Shown here: positions 34,042-45,089 of the stretch, piece after piece
How the letters are laid out: every line of letters starts with the position of its first letter
Numbering within the stretch: position 1 is the first letter of the stretch
Assembly: GCA_002696035.1 (NCBI GenBank)
Contig: NZQV01000007.1
Span: 180,136-244,135 of the forward strand
Direction: 5' to 3'
DNA from: Balneola sp.
GTDB taxonomy: Bacteria; Bacteroidota; Rhodothermia; Balneolales; Balneolaceae
Length of the DNA: 64,000 nt
The notes under the pieces: generated by a model
Database searches by the model: none
The model's input: the letters and a program-made list of their open reading frames with translations, nothing else
What the model was told of the DNA's origin: nothing
Position numbers and translations under genes: made by a program

Positions 34042-34632
34042 ATGATGAAACGAATAACCGGAATTTTCTTTATACTTTCTTTTTTGATCTCAGGCGCATT
34101 ACAGGCTCAACAATCAGCAGAGGATATCAGAACCATGCTTGAAGAAAGAGATCAGGAGATCAAGGAATTAGTGGGGCCTGAAGGAACAAGTTATACAGAT
34201 GAACAACGCGAAGAGATGAAAGCAATTATCAATGGGGTTATCGATTTCAGAGCCATGTCGCAAGAAGCGCTAGCCACCACATTTGATACTGTTTCCACAG
34301 AACAACGCGAGGAATTCATTGACCTGTTTTCTACTATTGTTCGTGATCAGTCCCTGAATAATTTGGACATCTACCGCGCTGAAGTTATTTATACTGATAT
34401 TTCAGTCAACGAAGATCAGGCACGGGTTGAAACGATGGCAACACTTAAAAATGTACGTACTCCGGTAAATTATGAACTTCACTTCAAAGACGGAGAATGG
34501 GTAATTACGGATATGGAAATTGATGATGTTTCAACAGCAGGTTCATACAATCGTCAGTTTCAACGAATTATTAATCAGAAAGGATTTGAGTCTTTAATGA
34601 CCAGTCTTCGAAAACGTGCTGAAAGAGCATAA
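34042..34632 (+). CDS. MlaC/Ttg2D-family periplasmic lipid carrier
   Basis: A 196-residue secreted protein with a signal peptide ending ALQAQQ. The central segments IINGVIDFRAMSQEAL, TEQREEFIDLFSTIV and DGEWVITDMEIDDVSTAGSY, and a C-terminal FQRIINQKGFESLMTSLRKR helix, are typical of MlaC/Ttg2D/HpnM carriers that shuttle phospholipids or hopanoids between membranes. It pairs with the upstream TolC-type gene. An MMPL/HpnN-like exporter lies 12.6 kb downstream. Confidence 0.9.
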   Translation: MMKRITGIFFILSFLISGALQAQQSAEDIRTMLEERDQEIKELVGPEGTSYTDEQREEMKAIINGVIDFRAMSQEALATTFDTVSTEQREEFIDLFSTIVRDQSLNNLDIYRAEVIYTDISVNEDQARVETMATLKNVRTPVNYELHFKDGEWVITDMEIDDVSTAGSYNRQFQRIINQKGFESLMTSLRKRAERA

Positions 34633-34641
34633 TCATATATA

Positions 34642-35511
34642 GTGAATCCACGAATATCAGTTATTGTTCGGTCGTACAATCGCGTAGGGGTTTTATGTAA
34701 TTTATTGGAGGTATTACTCAGTCAAGAGCATGATTCCTATGAAATTGTGATTGTGGAGCAATCGGATCAATACAAAAAGGCTGATTACAAAAAACTGCAA
34801 CAGCTTGCAGAAGATGAAAAGATCAACCTGCTTACCTATCCGCGGCTTGGGGGGCCAAAAGCCCGGAATACAGGGGTGAAGAATGCTAAAGGTGAGATCA
34901 TTTTACTTCTTGATGATGATGACCTTCCAGCATCTCCCCATTGGATTCAAATCCATGATGATGCCTATAAAGATGAAAAGCTTATTGGGTTTACGGGCCG
35001 ACATGTGGCTTCCAAAAATGCCCGGTGTCCCTATCTTCAGGTGATGCTAAATTTTATTCGTCGAAACTGCATGTCGTATAGCTGGCTGGGCACTCCATAT
35101 ACCTTTGCTCAATTCAATGAAGATGTAGAAAACGTAGATTGGCTGCACGGCACAAATGCATCTATTCGAAAAGAATGGGCTGTTAAAGCTGGTTTGTGGG
35201 ATGAGGACCTAAAAACACAGGATGAACATTCACTGGCTTTTAAATTACGGCCTTATATTAAAGATGGATATCGGCTTGATTTTAGAAAAGAACCTGAAGT
35301 GATCCGACAGCTGGATATTGAGGGAGGAATGGAGAAACGAAAATTTTCTTTATTGCAAGAATTCCGAAATCAGCATCAATATATCACCAAAATTGTTTTA
35401 AGATATCGCCCCATGTTTACTTTATTTTATCCCTTATTGCTATTTTGGGCGCTTATAAAAGTAGGTATGCAAGCCACAAAAAGGGTGGTAAATTTTATTA
35501 CCGGTAAGTAA
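34642..35511 (+). CDS. family 2 glycosyltransferase
   Basis: A 289-residue GT-A fold enzyme with a GTG start. RISVIVRSYNRVGVLCNLLE begins the fold, LLLDDDDLP carries the DXD-type metal site, and the acceptor side contains WLHGTNASIRKEWA. A hydrophobic C-terminal segment (TLFYPLLLFWALIKVG) suggests membrane association. It starts the surface-polysaccharide region. Confidence 0.88.
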   Translation: MNPRISVIVRSYNRVGVLCNLLEVLLSQEHDSYEIVIVEQSDQYKKADYKKLQQLAEDEKINLLTYPRLGGPKARNTGVKNAKGEIILLLDDDDLPASPHWIQIHDDAYKDEKLIGFTGRHVASKNARCPYLQVMLNFIRRNCMSYSWLGTPYTFAQFNEDVENVDWLHGTNASIRKEWAVKAGLWDEDLKTQDEHSLAFKLRPYIKDGYRLDFRKEPEVIRQLDIEGGMEKRKFSLLQEFRNQHQYITKIVLRYRPMFTLFYPLLLFWALIKVGMQATKRVVNFITGK

Positions 35512-35536
35512 CTCAATTCACACTAAATAATCCCTG

Positions 35537-37117
35537 ATGTCTTTCAAACCAGTTCTGATTTTATTTTGTACGGTTCTTCTTTTGATGGGAACAAAGCAGG
35601 TTTCAGCTCAGGAAAATCAAATTATACACCTGAATAATAATGTATATACCTATGTTAAGAACCTTCAGCAACGGGGGCACTTTTCGGCATTAAATCCAAC
35701 CAAACTTCCTTATACACGGGGAGCTATAGATGAAGGACTTCGCCAGATCGACCGATCTATGCTTAGTAGAACTGAACGGTTTTGGTATGATCAGATCGAG
35801 CAGGAGGTAGGAATTCCTCAAGACAACGAAAGCGAAACCTATCTGTATGGAATGCTTGAAGGAGGGTTTGACATAAATAATACGCTAAGCGCAGATGGCT
35901 TGAGGCCTCAGGATGAAGAATTCTATTTTATTCCAAACGGAGCTTCAAACCTCTATGGAGAAAAAGATGGATTTGCTGCGCAGCTTGGCCTGAGACATGA
36001 CCTTTTTTACGATCTTGACAAAATCGGAGAAACAGCACTGAGTAGATTTTATGTTCGCTCAGAAGATTATTATCTGGGGTATAACAGTGATTTCTTTCAG
36101 GCTTATGTTGGAAAGTATCAAAACCTTTGGGCTCCTTACGGGGAAGCCTCAACGATCCTTTCTGACAATGCCCGTTCTTTTGACCGGTTAAATATTTCTG
36201 TAGGACCCGATTGGTTTAAAGTGTCCGGGATTTTTGGGGAACTTGATAATCTTGGCAGGGATGGAACTTTTGACAGAAATGGCAAGAATAGAATTGATGG
36301 AACCAAAAGGTATATTGCACTGCACCGTATTGACATTCAGATTCTCGACAATCTCAGGGTGGGCTATTTTGATGGTTTTATATATTCTTCCGAGAGTTCA
36401 GTTCCTTCTTTGAGATACATTTCTCCTATGAATGTCTTTTTCTTTGACCGAAATACGAACCCCGTCAACGATGAGTTTAATGCGCTTTTTGGAGGACAGA
36501 TTTGGTGGCAATATCAGAATATGACCTTTAATGCACAGGCGATGATCGATGATATTGTGATCAAAGATGGACGGCTGGAAACTGAGATAGAACCGACAAC
36601 CTTTGCTATCACTAATTCTATAAATATTTCTAAGGTGACTGATATTTTGGATGTTGGATACGAGGCTGAATTCATTGCTTATCAAACCTATAATACGGAC
36701 CAGGCGGAAGGGCGATATTTATATTTAAGGAGGGGAATTGCCAACCAGTATACTGATTACGCATATGTTTCAGGCTACGCCCGAATTCATGCCCATAAAT
36801 GGCTTTCAGGATTGACACTGACACCCCGAATAAGTTACCTGGCACAAGGTGAGCAAGAGATAAATCAGGATTTTATTGATCGATATCCGAATGGGGAAGT
36901 CATAGACGTGATCCTCACGGGAACAGAAGAAAAAAGGAGCCGCCTAAGCCTTGATGCTTTGTACAATCCCATCCCGGAATTTTGGGTTGATGCCAGTCTT
37001 GGGTATAACTACACGCGTGATTTTGGTCATGTATCCGGTCAAACAAATTCCCGAATTACAGCTAGGTTGGAAGTAGGTTTCAGGTTAGATCTGGACAGCT
37101 TTTCTTTTAAGAATTAA
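35537..37117 (+). CDS. Wzi-like capsule-assembly outer-membrane protein
   Basis: A 526-residue protein with a signal peptide (1 to about 24, ending VSAQ) and a beta-barrel composition: alternating aromatic strands and a C-terminal LEVGFRLDLDSFSF ending in Phe-rich residues. The pattern RFWYDQIEQEV, FYVRSEDYYLGYNSDFFQAYVG and RISYLAQG matches the Wzi/capsule assembly family, which anchors surface polysaccharide on the outer membrane. It lies between a GT2 gene and a convergent flippase gene. Confidence 0.78.
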   Translation: MSFKPVLILFCTVLLLMGTKQVSAQENQIIHLNNNVYTYVKNLQQRGHFSALNPTKLPYTRGAIDEGLRQIDRSMLSRTERFWYDQIEQEVGIPQDNESETYLYGMLEGGFDINNTLSADGLRPQDEEFYFIPNGASNLYGEKDGFAAQLGLRHDLFYDLDKIGETALSRFYVRSEDYYLGYNSDFFQAYVGKYQNLWAPYGEASTILSDNARSFDRLNISVGPDWFKVSGIFGELDNLGRDGTFDRNGKNRIDGTKRYIALHRIDIQILDNLRVGYFDGFIYSSESSVPSLRYISPMNVFFFDRNTNPVNDEFNALFGGQIWWQYQNMTFNAQAMIDDIVIKDGRLETEIEPTTFAITNSINISKVTDILDVGYEAEFIAYQTYNTDQAEGRYLYLRRGIANQYTDYAYVSGYARIHAHKWLSGLTLTPRISYLAQGEQEINQDFIDRYPNGEVIDVILTGTEEKRSRLSLDALYNPIPEFWVDASLGYNYTRDFGHVSGQTNSRITARLEVGFRLDLDSFSFKN

Positions 37118-37129
37118 GATAAGAATAGA

Positions 37130-38623
37130 TTAGCCAGTACTTTTTTTGAGTTTTTTTCGAACTCTCCGCAAATAATCTCCCCCGAGTAAAAGTCCAAAAA
37201 CAACCAATAAGATCGCGCCTAAAGCAGCTTGCTCTAAAAGTCCTCTTGTAAACCATGGGAAAAACAGAAGTCCTGTGGCAAGTAATAATGCAGAAACTGC
37301 CCCGGCTGAATGAGGCTTGTAGATATCACGGATATATAGTTTGGCATTAGCGATCCACCGGGCTTCTCCCAGCTCAAGTGAGTGTAATGAAAGTGTTGCT
37401 ATGGCTGAAGCAATGGCTGCGCCTACCAGCCCAAAAAGCGGGATCAGGACTAAATTCATCAGTACATTGGCAATACTTACAAAAATGCTGTTCATCAAGG
37501 TAAGCTTGGAATGGCCTGTCATAGCTACAATATTTCCTGCAAGACTGAATGAACAATAGATATATGGGATCGGGAGAAGGAAGTACATGAATGTTGAAGT
37601 ACCACCATATTCAGGATGGATAATAGCAAGAAGGTCTTCCTTGAAAATGGCGATCAAGAGTAGGGCAGGAATGACTAAAGTGGCGATCCAGCTTGCGGTT
37701 TTGGAAAAATTATGGGAGAGTTCTTCGAATTTTTCTTCTTTGTGCAAGCGCACGATGTATGGAGCAAAAGCGGTAGAAAAAACCATCTTGATAGCTTTCA
37801 CTTCCCGGATGATCATAGATCCGGCTCCATAAAAACCCACTATGGTTGGGCTGAATCCAAATGCCGGAAGCATCAACACATCAATCCCTGTAATAAAGCG
37901 ATTTAGGGTCATATTCACGTTTTGGGGGATGGCAAAATCGAGGAGTTCCTTATCTACTTTGAAGGTTCTGAAACCGTAGAAGAGTTTTATCCAGCTCAAT
38001 TCCCGGCTGTAGATCCAAATGGAAACAAGGAATAACAGAACCTGGGTTGAAAGATATGCCAGAGCCATTCCGGTAAGATTTGGCTCAATAAACCAGAATA
38101 AAATGGAAAATAATAGCAATGCCAATGGTCGCAACCAGCCATTACTTAAGGCATCATATTTCATGATCTTAAGTCCTTGCGTAGCCGCCAGCACGATTCG
38201 CTCAAAGGCCATCAGGGGAATAGCAAACAGCATGAACCGAAACATGATGCTTAGCCCTTCATTAAAGTCTTCCTGATAAGCCAGTTCCAGAATATCTTGC
38301 CCAAATGTTGCCCCAATCACCAATACCAAAGTGGCGAATCCAATACTCCAGGCAAAGGCGTTGGCGAGGGAATTATAGAGATCCAGCTGTTCTCCTTTGT
38401 CGTCGGCAAAGCGGGCTACGAAAATGAGGGCTCCGTCCTTAAAGCCGGAAGTCAGAAAAGCGATAATGATCTCAATGGCGATATTTGCGGTAATGTAGAT
38501 CCCGAATACATCCGGCCCGTAAAAGCGGTTAACGACGATCAGAAAAGCTGGTGCGGCCATTTTGCCAATAACACCAATGAAATTGACAAAGGCTCCTTTC
38601 TTTAATTCGGAATCTATGCTCAT
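37130..38623 (-). CDS. polysaccharide flippase (Wzx/MATE-like), first
   Basis: A 497-residue protein with about 12-14 TM helices, including GKMAAPAFLIVVNRFYGPDVFGIY and the C-terminal LLLVVFGLLLGGDYLRRV. It belongs to the oligosaccharide flippase superfamily (Wzx/RfbX), which moves lipid-linked sugars across the inner membrane. Its ATG overlaps the stop of the upstream glycosyltransferase gene by 4 nt, so the two are coupled. Confidence 0.9.
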   Translation of the reverse strand: MSIDSELKKGAFVNFIGVIGKMAAPAFLIVVNRFYGPDVFGIYITANIAIEIIIAFLTSGFKDGALIFVARFADDKGEQLDLYNSLANAFAWSIGFATLVLVIGATFGQDILELAYQEDFNEGLSIMFRFMLFAIPLMAFERIVLAATQGLKIMKYDALSNGWLRPLALLLFSILFWFIEPNLTGMALAYLSTQVLLFLVSIWIYSRELSWIKLFYGFRTFKVDKELLDFAIPQNVNMTLNRFITGIDVLMLPAFGFSPTIVGFYGAGSMIIREVKAIKMVFSTAFAPYIVRLHKEEKFEELSHNFSKTASWIATLVIPALLLIAIFKEDLLAIIHPEYGGTSTFMYFLLPIPYIYCSFSLAGNIVAMTGHSKLTLMNSIFVSIANVLMNLVLIPLFGLVGAAIASAIATLSLHSLELGEARWIANAKLYIRDIYKPHSAGAVSALLLATGLLFFPWFTRGLLEQAALGAILLVVFGLLLGGDYLRRVRKKLKKSTG

Positions 38624-39759
38624 GAGTTCGCGCTTAGAACTGCTTCATAATGCGATTCCAGTTCTTTTACTTGCTTCTTCAGGTCGTATTCTCTTTCCAT
38701 TCTAGCACGACCTGCTTTGCCAAAGTTTAGACGCATTTCAGGATCTTTGATGAGCCGGATCATTCTGTCAGCCAGTTCTGGCACGTTTCGTTCAGGTACC
38801 AAAAACCCGGTTTCCCCCTCACTGATGATCTCATGAATTCCACCGTGCCAGGTTCCTATTACAGGCCGGCCGGTAGCAGAAGCTTCTTTCACTACGATCA
38901 ATCCGCTTTCCCGGTCATAACTTGCGGGAACGAGGCTCGGGGCTAACAATACATCTGCTTTCTTTAACTCATCAGCTACCTCATCGGCTGTAAGAATTCC
39001 TTTAAAATGAACCTTGTCAGCCATATTGTTCTCGATAACAAATTGTCTGAGTTCATCCTCAAGACTTCCTGAACCGATAAAAGAAAGGTTGGCATCAAAA
39101 CCTTCATCCAGTACTTTTTTAAGGGCCTTTAAAGCGTATATGTGGCCCTTTTTCTTTGTAAACCGCCCGACCATAACAAAAGAAACGGGACTTTTTTGGG
39201 GGGATGGTTCCTCGTAAGAAAAACGATCCAGATCAATTCCCAGCCGATATACTTTTACCTTTTCCTTGGGTGCTCCTAACTCGATGAGCATCGCGCGAAG
39301 TTCCTCACTTGCGGCAAGTAGCAGACTTGCATGCTTGAATATGGAAGGGGCTTTCAGATTATATCGCCAGCGTTTTGGGGTGAATCTGTTGATTCCCATC
39401 AGGTCAGATACATCATAACCATGAAAGGTGACCACAAGGGGCAGGTTGAATTTCTTTACATAAGGGAGCGTGTAAACGGCTCCGGTTCCAAAATGAGCAT
39501 GGACCAGATCAAATTTTTCCTGTTGGATCTTCTTTTTGAAGGAAGGCCAGTACGCAATATTCTCGTACAGAAACTCAAATATTTTAGGCGGTTTATTAAA
39601 ATGCGGATATGGAAAACGATCCGAATTCAATCGCTCTTTGCAAAATACCTCAACATGATAGTTTTCGGAATGAGAGCGTATCTCATCATAGATGAATGTT
39701 TGTGAATAGGGCAGAAAGGAAGTCGAAAATAGAGCTATTTTGCACCGTTCGGGCATCAT
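38620..39759 (-). CDS. glycosyltransferase family 4 (GT-B)
   Basis: A 379-residue enzyme. SFLPYSQTFIYDEIRSH and LVHAHFGTGAVYTLPYVKKF form the acceptor side; VSFVMVGRFTKKKGHIYALK and VVKEASATGRPVIGTWHGGI with the conserved EX7E (KEASATGRP to HEIISEGETG) form the donor side. This is close to colanic-acid-type transferases (WcaL-like). Coupled to the flippase downstream. Confidence 0.9.
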   Translation of the reverse strand: MMPERCKIALFSTSFLPYSQTFIYDEIRSHSENYHVEVFCKERLNSDRFPYPHFNKPPKIFEFLYENIAYWPSFKKKIQQEKFDLVHAHFGTGAVYTLPYVKKFNLPLVVTFHGYDVSDLMGINRFTPKRWRYNLKAPSIFKHASLLLAASEELRAMLIELGAPKEKVKVYRLGIDLDRFSYEEPSPQKSPVSFVMVGRFTKKKGHIYALKALKKVLDEGFDANLSFIGSGSLEDELRQFVIENNMADKVHFKGILTADEVADELKKADVLLAPSLVPASYDRESGLIVVKEASATGRPVIGTWHGGIHEIISEGETGFLVPERNVPELADRMIRLIKDPEMRLNFGKAGRARMEREYDLKKQVKELESHYEAVLSANS

Positions 39760-39905
39760 TCAGTTTATTGGAGATTGTGATGATGGGGAGAATATAGGAA
39801 AAATATCACCGATGATAGCAGTTACAGAAAATTATACTTTCTATTTGAAATGGTGTATTTTCGGCATCGGAAAAAGCACATCAACTACATTTGGCTCAGC
39901 ACATA

Positions 39906-41075
39906 ATGAAGGTATTATTTTATGCATCAACATTTGGGGCAGACCTCCTTGCTTTTGCACTGTATCTTGAAAGAAAACCAAATGTAACCACCAAGGTACT
40001 GCTATCTGATCCTGACCAATTCAGACAAGAAGGCATCTCTGAGCTCTTCCCCGTAAAGGCAGAGCTGATGAAAAAATCCATTAAGAATTATGTTTTTAAA
40101 CCAAAGGGATTTGAGCCTGATATCACTATTATGGATAACGAAGTTCCGCTCAGAGCTCCATCTCCAAATGGATTGATGCTGTGGCATGGCTTTGGGTGGA
40201 AAGGGCCTAACGATGTGAAAGAATTCAGCTGGCTACACAAATCGATCAGGTCTGCATGGGGCTCAGCCATGGAACCCAACGAAAATTTCCGATGGCAGTG
40301 TTTTGGTCCCTGGGACCTGAAACACCGGACCGAGGTAAGTGGCTTTCACCCCGATAATTGCCGGGTATTGGGAGCTGCATCTCATGATCTTTTACGAGAT
40401 CCCCTTCCCAAAAAAGATATCCAGCCTTATTATCCCTTCGATGTCGTAAACAGAAAAACCATTTTATTTGCCCCAACCTGGCATTATGGAGAAGTATTCT
40501 CACACTGGGGCAGTGATGCGGACCTGTTTGAGCAATTACTTGAAAGAGCCGACAAGCATGATGCAAATATGATCTTTCGTCTTCATGATTCATTTCGGTT
40601 TGATAAGAAATACATTCAGTTTTTGGAGGAGTTGGTTGAACGGCATCCCAATACGATGTTGAAATTCAAGGATCAGAATCCAGATAACTTGCTGGATATG
40701 ATGGTTTCGGACACACTTATCACCAATTACAGCAGCATTGCAAATTTGTATTATGCTACCGGTCGGCCAACCATCCACATATACCCCGTGAAGGATGAGG
40801 ACGAAGAATTCATGTGGCGAAAACATACAGCAATTGGCACATTGAAGACGAAAGTCGATTCTGTGAAATACATCTGGAAATTACCGCCGGAAGAGCATGG
40901 CGGGCTAATGGCAAAAGACTTTGAGATGCTCCTGAAGCAGGTAGATAAAGCAATGGAAGACCCTGATTGTTGTAAGGAAAAATCTCAGGAGTTTCTGGAT
41001 GAGTATATGCTTGGAGCGGATGGCAAGAATTGTGATCGTATTTGGGACTGCATCAACGAACTTGTAGATAATTAA
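39906..41075 (+). CDS. CDP-glycerol glycerophosphotransferase family protein (TagB/TagF-like)
   Basis: A 389-residue GT-B-like protein. LITNYSSIANLYYATGRPTI is the diagnostic C-terminal motif of the CDP-glycerol glycerophosphotransferase family, and FAPTWHYGEVF, APSPNGLMLWHGFGWKGP and IFRLHDSF match it too. In Gram-positives the family makes teichoic acids; in Gram-negatives it adds polyol phosphates to capsule or LPS. I chose ATG 39906 over the TTG at 39891. It is divergent from the GT4 gene, with a 146-nt gap. Confidence 0.82.
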   Translation: MKVLFYASTFGADLLAFALYLERKPNVTTKVLLSDPDQFRQEGISELFPVKAELMKKSIKNYVFKPKGFEPDITIMDNEVPLRAPSPNGLMLWHGFGWKGPNDVKEFSWLHKSIRSAWGSAMEPNENFRWQCFGPWDLKHRTEVSGFHPDNCRVLGAASHDLLRDPLPKKDIQPYYPFDVVNRKTILFAPTWHYGEVFSHWGSDADLFEQLLERADKHDANMIFRLHDSFRFDKKYIQFLEELVERHPNTMLKFKDQNPDNLLDMMVSDTLITNYSSIANLYYATGRPTIHIYPVKDEDEEFMWRKHTAIGTLKTKVDSVKYIWKLPPEEHGGLMAKDFEMLLKQVDKAMEDPDCCKEKSQEFLDEYMLGADGKNCDRIWDCINELVDN

Positions 41076-41108
41076 TGAAAATAAAATAAGCGATCAATAG
41101 CGGAGTCT

Positions 41109-42134
41109 TTGAACATCGATATTACCCATAACGACCTTCAGCAAACGAAGGATAACATCTTTTTTATTGTAGGAACCAGCCGGTCAGGATCTACGCTGTT
41201 CCAAAGTATGCTTAGCAGCCACAGCAAGGTGATCGTTCCGCCTGAGACCCATTATTTCTATTCCCGGGAAGTGGTAAATCAGGCTTTTGATGAGGCTGTG
41301 GATAAAGAGGAATTTTGCCGAAAACTAATCGACTTTTGGTATACCGGAAAAACGAGGATCGGTGATCTAGGGTTGGATAGGGATGAGGTGATCAGCCATG
41401 CGGAACGGCTGAAGCTTTGGAGTCCGCTTGAGCTGTACGTTCTTCATCTCACGTTGTACAGAAAGCATCACAATAAAGAAATATTGGGAGAGAAGACCCC
41501 GCTTCATATTCTCCATGTGGATGAGATCCTAGAAGATTTCCCCGATGCCAGGATCATTTCTATGTTCCGTGATCCCAGGGCAGCATCCTATTCAGAGATC
41601 AAAGCTTATTTTGGGTCACCTTCTGTATTGGTCACAACCGACCGTTGGAAAAGGTATGTGAAAGTTCATTTCGAGAAGCAGGAAGAATTGCCTTCCCACA
41701 AGTATATGATGATGCGCTACTGGGAGTTGGTCCGCCATACTGAGGATAAATTGCAGCAGGTCTCTGATTTTCTGGGAATTGAGTATGAGCAGCAAATGCT
41801 GGAATATTATAAACGGGATGAAAAAGGATTTGCCAAGGGAGAGAGGGAATGGAAGAAAGGAACGCTGAAACCCATTCAGCAGGGCAAGAATAAGGAATGG
41901 AGAAAAGCACTTAAGTACTGGCAGGTTGCGCTTATCGAAGAACATGCCGACCATTTTATGCCCGATATGGGGTATGAACCTACAGTTAAACGCCTGTCAT
42001 TTTTTAAAAAATGGTTCTATGTAGCCGTTGATGTCCGTAGATCCTACTGGGCTACGTTTACGAATGCCAGAGATGAGGGCTACAGCGAACCACAGGAATT
42101 TGTGGAAGCGTTGGAGAAAGAATCCGCAGACTGA
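41109..42134 (+). CDS. sulfotransferase
   Basis: A 341-residue PAPS-dependent sulfotransferase. The 5'-phosphosulfate loop is GTSRSGSTLFQSML (about residue 22) and the 3'-phosphate site includes MFRDPRAASYSEI. The start is TTG at 41109, supported by GGAG 3 nt upstream (41102-41105); no ATG fits. It follows the glycerophosphotransferase-like gene by 33 nt and probably sulfates the surface glycan or a lipid. Confidence 0.88.
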   Translation: MNIDITHNDLQQTKDNIFFIVGTSRSGSTLFQSMLSSHSKVIVPPETHYFYSREVVNQAFDEAVDKEEFCRKLIDFWYTGKTRIGDLGLDRDEVISHAERLKLWSPLELYVLHLTLYRKHHNKEILGEKTPLHILHVDEILEDFPDARIISMFRDPRAASYSEIKAYFGSPSVLVTTDRWKRYVKVHFEKQEELPSHKYMMMRYWELVRHTEDKLQQVSDFLGIEYEQQMLEYYKRDEKGFAKGEREWKKGTLKPIQQGKNKEWRKALKYWQVALIEEHADHFMPDMGYEPTVKRLSFFKKWFYVAVDVRRSYWATFTNARDEGYSEPQEFVEALEKESAD

Positions 42135-42137
42135 GAT

Positions 42138-43574
42138 TTAGCCCTTTATGGCTTTGATGGTTTTACGTTCAGTGAACCAGATGACCGCTGCAGAAAGTCC
42201 TATCATAAATAAGCAAGCCAGTATCACACCGTAAAGATTTGCGCCTCCAAACAGATAATTAACTCCGTATCGGGTGCCAATTGCTATTCCAGTAAGCGGG
42301 ATCAGGACATATAATGCCGAAAAACTGCGGAATCCAAAATACCAGGGATTGGTCTCTGTAACTTTAGCGCCAAAGTAGAAGATGACCATAGAAATGACAG
42401 GATAGAGGGTGAGCCAAACAAGAGCCACGGCCATCATGCTAATTTGAGCTGCCAGCAGAAAACCGATGGGCAGCAGAATAGCATTTGTAAGGGTAAAGTA
42501 GAACACAAATCGTGCTTGTCCTTTTGCATTGATTAGTTTTGGGAGAAGGGTGATAAGGCATTGCACAATACCGACGATCACAAAAATTCGCATGAATGGA
42601 ACGGCATCCATCCATTTTTCATACCCAACGAGTGGAAGAAACCAATCGATATAGGTGCCAACGATGATCATCACGGTTCCCACCAACAGCATACTCGCTT
42701 TACTCATGGTGAAGAAATAATTCCGGAGTCTGTCGGCCTGATCCTGGAGCTTTGAAAATGCGGGGTACGCCACCCGGTTGATGACGCTGGATAGTTCCTG
42801 AACGGTGTCAAAGACAAGGCGGTAGGCAAAGGAATAGATTCCAACTAATTCCAGAGAGAAGAACTTACCGATGATCAGGTAATCTGCATTGATATACAGT
42901 TTCTGCAGGGTATTAGAGCCGGCGGTGTAGAGTCCGAAACTGATCAAATGCTTCACTTTTTTATAGCTGAACTGGAAGCGTGGAAAGTAAGGTTTAAAGA
43001 ACATGGACAAGATCATTTGTCCTACTTTGTGAGCAAGTTCAGCCAGTACAATTGCCCAGGCGCCCCAACCAGTGGAAGCGAGGTAGATCATCAATCCGGC
43101 TGAGGCTGCAAGTGCCACATTATCGATGATGGCAATTTCTTTGAAGGCCAGTTCGCGGGTAAGCAGCTTGCTGGAGATCATGTAGAAGCTAAAGGCTACG
43201 ATCCCGATCATGTAGATGCGGATCATGGGAGAAAGAACTTCGGTATCATAAAAGGCGGCAACCAGTGGAGCTCCGAAATAGAGGATCACGTATAAGGCCA
43301 CCGAGATCATAAAGCTAACCCAGAACAGCGAGTCGATGTGAATACGCCCAATGCGCTTTTCCTGAATAATGGCGGCTCCCAATCCTAATTCAGTAAGAGC
43401 CTTTGCCGTGTTGAAAAAGGCAATAGCAAGTGCGGCGATACCAAACTCAGATTCAGAGATGATCTTGAGTGTATAGAACAAAGCTCCGGCATTGAGCAAG
43501 CGGGCAGCAACAGAACTTGCTCCACTGTATAAAACCGAGGCCGCCACTTGTTGGGCAAAAGAAGGTTTGCTCAT
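42138..43574 (-). CDS. polysaccharide flippase (Wzx/MATE-like), second
   Basis: A 478-residue, about 14-TM protein of the MATE/Wzx superfamily, closest in style to WzxC-type flippases (AALAIAFFNTAKALTELGLG, FGLYTAGSNTLQKLYINADY). It is convergent with the sulfotransferase gene (3-nt gap) and divergent from ino1. A TATATTTG -7 element lies 42 nt upstream of its start. Confidence 0.9.
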   Translation of the reverse strand: MSKPSFAQQVAASVLYSGASSVAARLLNAGALFYTLKIISESEFGIAALAIAFFNTAKALTELGLGAAIIQEKRIGRIHIDSLFWVSFMISVALYVILYFGAPLVAAFYDTEVLSPMIRIYMIGIVAFSFYMISSKLLTRELAFKEIAIIDNVALAASAGLMIYLASTGWGAWAIVLAELAHKVGQMILSMFFKPYFPRFQFSYKKVKHLISFGLYTAGSNTLQKLYINADYLIIGKFFSLELVGIYSFAYRLVFDTVQELSSVINRVAYPAFSKLQDQADRLRNYFFTMSKASMLLVGTVMIIVGTYIDWFLPLVGYEKWMDAVPFMRIFVIVGIVQCLITLLPKLINAKGQARFVFYFTLTNAILLPIGFLLAAQISMMAVALVWLTLYPVISMVIFYFGAKVTETNPWYFGFRSFSALYVLIPLTGIAIGTRYGVNYLFGGANLYGVILACLFMIGLSAAVIWFTERKTIKAIKG

Positions 43575-43615
43575 GAATTAAAATTGATAGGTTACTCGAA
43601 TAAAAATGGAACTTG

Positions 43616-43623
43616 CAAATATA
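43616..43623 (-). promoter_or_regulatory. candidate -7 promoter element (TATATTTG) of the second flippase gene
   Basis: On the minus strand the octamer reads TATATTTG, matching TAnnTTTG, and ends 42 nt before the flippase start. No clear -33 element is seen. Confidence 0.42.
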
Positions 43624-43721
43624 GGGCGATCTGAATCAGATTGAAACCTATATATCTCAACAGGTTATATGTGTGTAAAATAATTGCTAATTAAATGCTA
43701 ACATCACTTACACAAGTTCAT

Positions 43722-43729
43722 TATCTTTG
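43722..43729 (+). promoter_or_regulatory. candidate -7 promoter element (TATCTTTG) of ino1
   Basis: TATCTTTG ends 33 nt before the ino1 ATG and is identical to the element before guaB. It lies in the 187-nt divergent region shared with the flippase promoter. Confidence 0.5.
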
Positions 43730-43761
43730 CCCACGCTAACTACTTCACTAAAAAACTCAGA

Positions 43762-45081
<1,320 letters not shown>

Positions 45082-45089
45082 TTCTATAT

